Shown one piece after another: positions 5,085 through 5,212 of a DNA stretch of 5,212 nucleotides; positions within the stretch are counted from its first letter, which is position 1, and each line of letters begins with the position of its first letter. The stretch is taken from positions 1 to 5,212 of the forward strand of contig JAFZXW010000069.1 in the NCBI GenBank assembly GCA_017616575.1. The letters are read 5' to 3'. Under the pieces are notes generated by a model. It did not search any database. It was given only the letters and a program-made list of their open reading frames with translations, and had not been told where the DNA came from. The position numbers and the translations under genes were made by a program. This stretch comes from Candidatus Methanomethylophilaceae archaeon. GTDB lineage: Archaea > Thermoplasmatota > Thermoplasmata > Methanomassiliicoccales > Methanomethylophilaceae.

Positions 5085-5212
5085 TCAGGCCTCTTCCGAC
5101 CTCATGCGGCGGACGTCGTCCAAGGGCATTCCCGTGATCTCGGAGACCTCGTCATCCGACATCCCTCTGAGGAGGAGCCGCCTGGCCGTCTCTCCCATCT
5201 GAAGCCTCCTGC
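5085..5212 (-). CDS. 3' end of a gene, possibly the C-terminal tail of an Rpn/PD-(D/E)XK nuclease-family protein
   Basis: A minus-strand frame enters from the right edge and runs 41 codons to a TGA at 5087-5085. The peptide has the pattern ARRLLLRGMSDDEVSEITG followed by MPLDDVRRMR: a helix, a (G)MSxxEVxxITG turn and a second helix. This helix-turn-helix-like tail is common at the C-terminus of Rpn family / PD-(D/E)XK transposase-like nucleases, but the catalytic domain would lie outside the window, so the assignment is tentative. Alternatively, it is a complete 37-residue gene: an ATG at 5198 is preceded by a perfect AGGAGG with 6-base spacing, although those bases also encode Arg-Arg of the open frame. 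The 55-bp spacer to the next gene holds that gene's promoter. Confidence 0.5.
   Translation of the reverse strand, partial: RRLQMGETARRLLLRGMSDDEVSEITGMPLDDVRRMRSEEA

Noticed and set aside
1..5212. CRISPR array, insertion sequence or attachment site
   Set aside because: No repeat-spacer pattern, no transposase frame with terminal inverted repeats and no tRNA-linked duplication are visible in the window.

Overview
The window looks like a chromosomal segment of a G+C-rich euryarchaeal methanogen, most likely a Methanomassiliicoccales / Methanomethylophilaceae-type member of the Thermoplasmatota. The grounds are archaeal TATA boxes close to start codons (one leaderless), U-rich rather than classical bacterial terminators, and a typical gene set: a CoA-binding NDP-forming acyl-CoA synthetase, a DUF6951-like protein, a ferredoxin-type aldo/keto reductase, a HesB/IscA-like carrier and a small carboxymuconolactone decarboxylase (CMD) protein. 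The lineage is inferred from gene content; there is no rRNA or other phylogenetic marker here.

Layout. Positions 1-1407 (minus) hold the N-terminal 469 codons of an ADP-forming acetate/acyl-CoA ligase whose 3' end lies outside the window. Positions 1408-1814 contain no convincing gene. This stretch is an A-rich promoter/terminator zone (about 1420-1565) followed by a G+C-rich block with four local hairpins (about 1566-1800), which may be a structured RNA or a long 3' UTR. Positions 1815-2549 (minus) encode a 244-residue protein that resembles a zinc-peptidase-like archaeal family but has lost the HExxH motif. A divergent spacer (2550-2663) separates it from two plus-strand genes: a CMD/AhpD-like protein (2664-3089) and a HesB/IscA-like protein (3128-3454) with its own TATA box. 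A convergent spacer with two hairpins (3455-3529) separates these from a 499-codon minus-strand ORF (3530-5029). That ORF joins a DUF6951-like domain in frame to an aldo/keto reductase carrying two C-terminal [4Fe-4S] motifs. At the right edge is the 3' end of another minus-strand gene (5085-5212), perhaps the tail of an Rpn/PD-(D/E)XK-type nuclease.

Functional picture. Several products point to anaerobic thiol, Fe-S and redox chemistry: the HesB-like carrier, the reductase with ferredoxin motifs, the cysteine-rich DUF6951 module and the AhpD-like protein. The acyl-CoA synthetase makes ATP from acyl-CoA in peptide- or acetate-linked metabolism. The genes are mostly separate transcription units rather than one operon, so a shared pathway is not demonstrated. 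The best leads are the fused ORF, the degenerate peptidase-like protein and the structured non-coding block.
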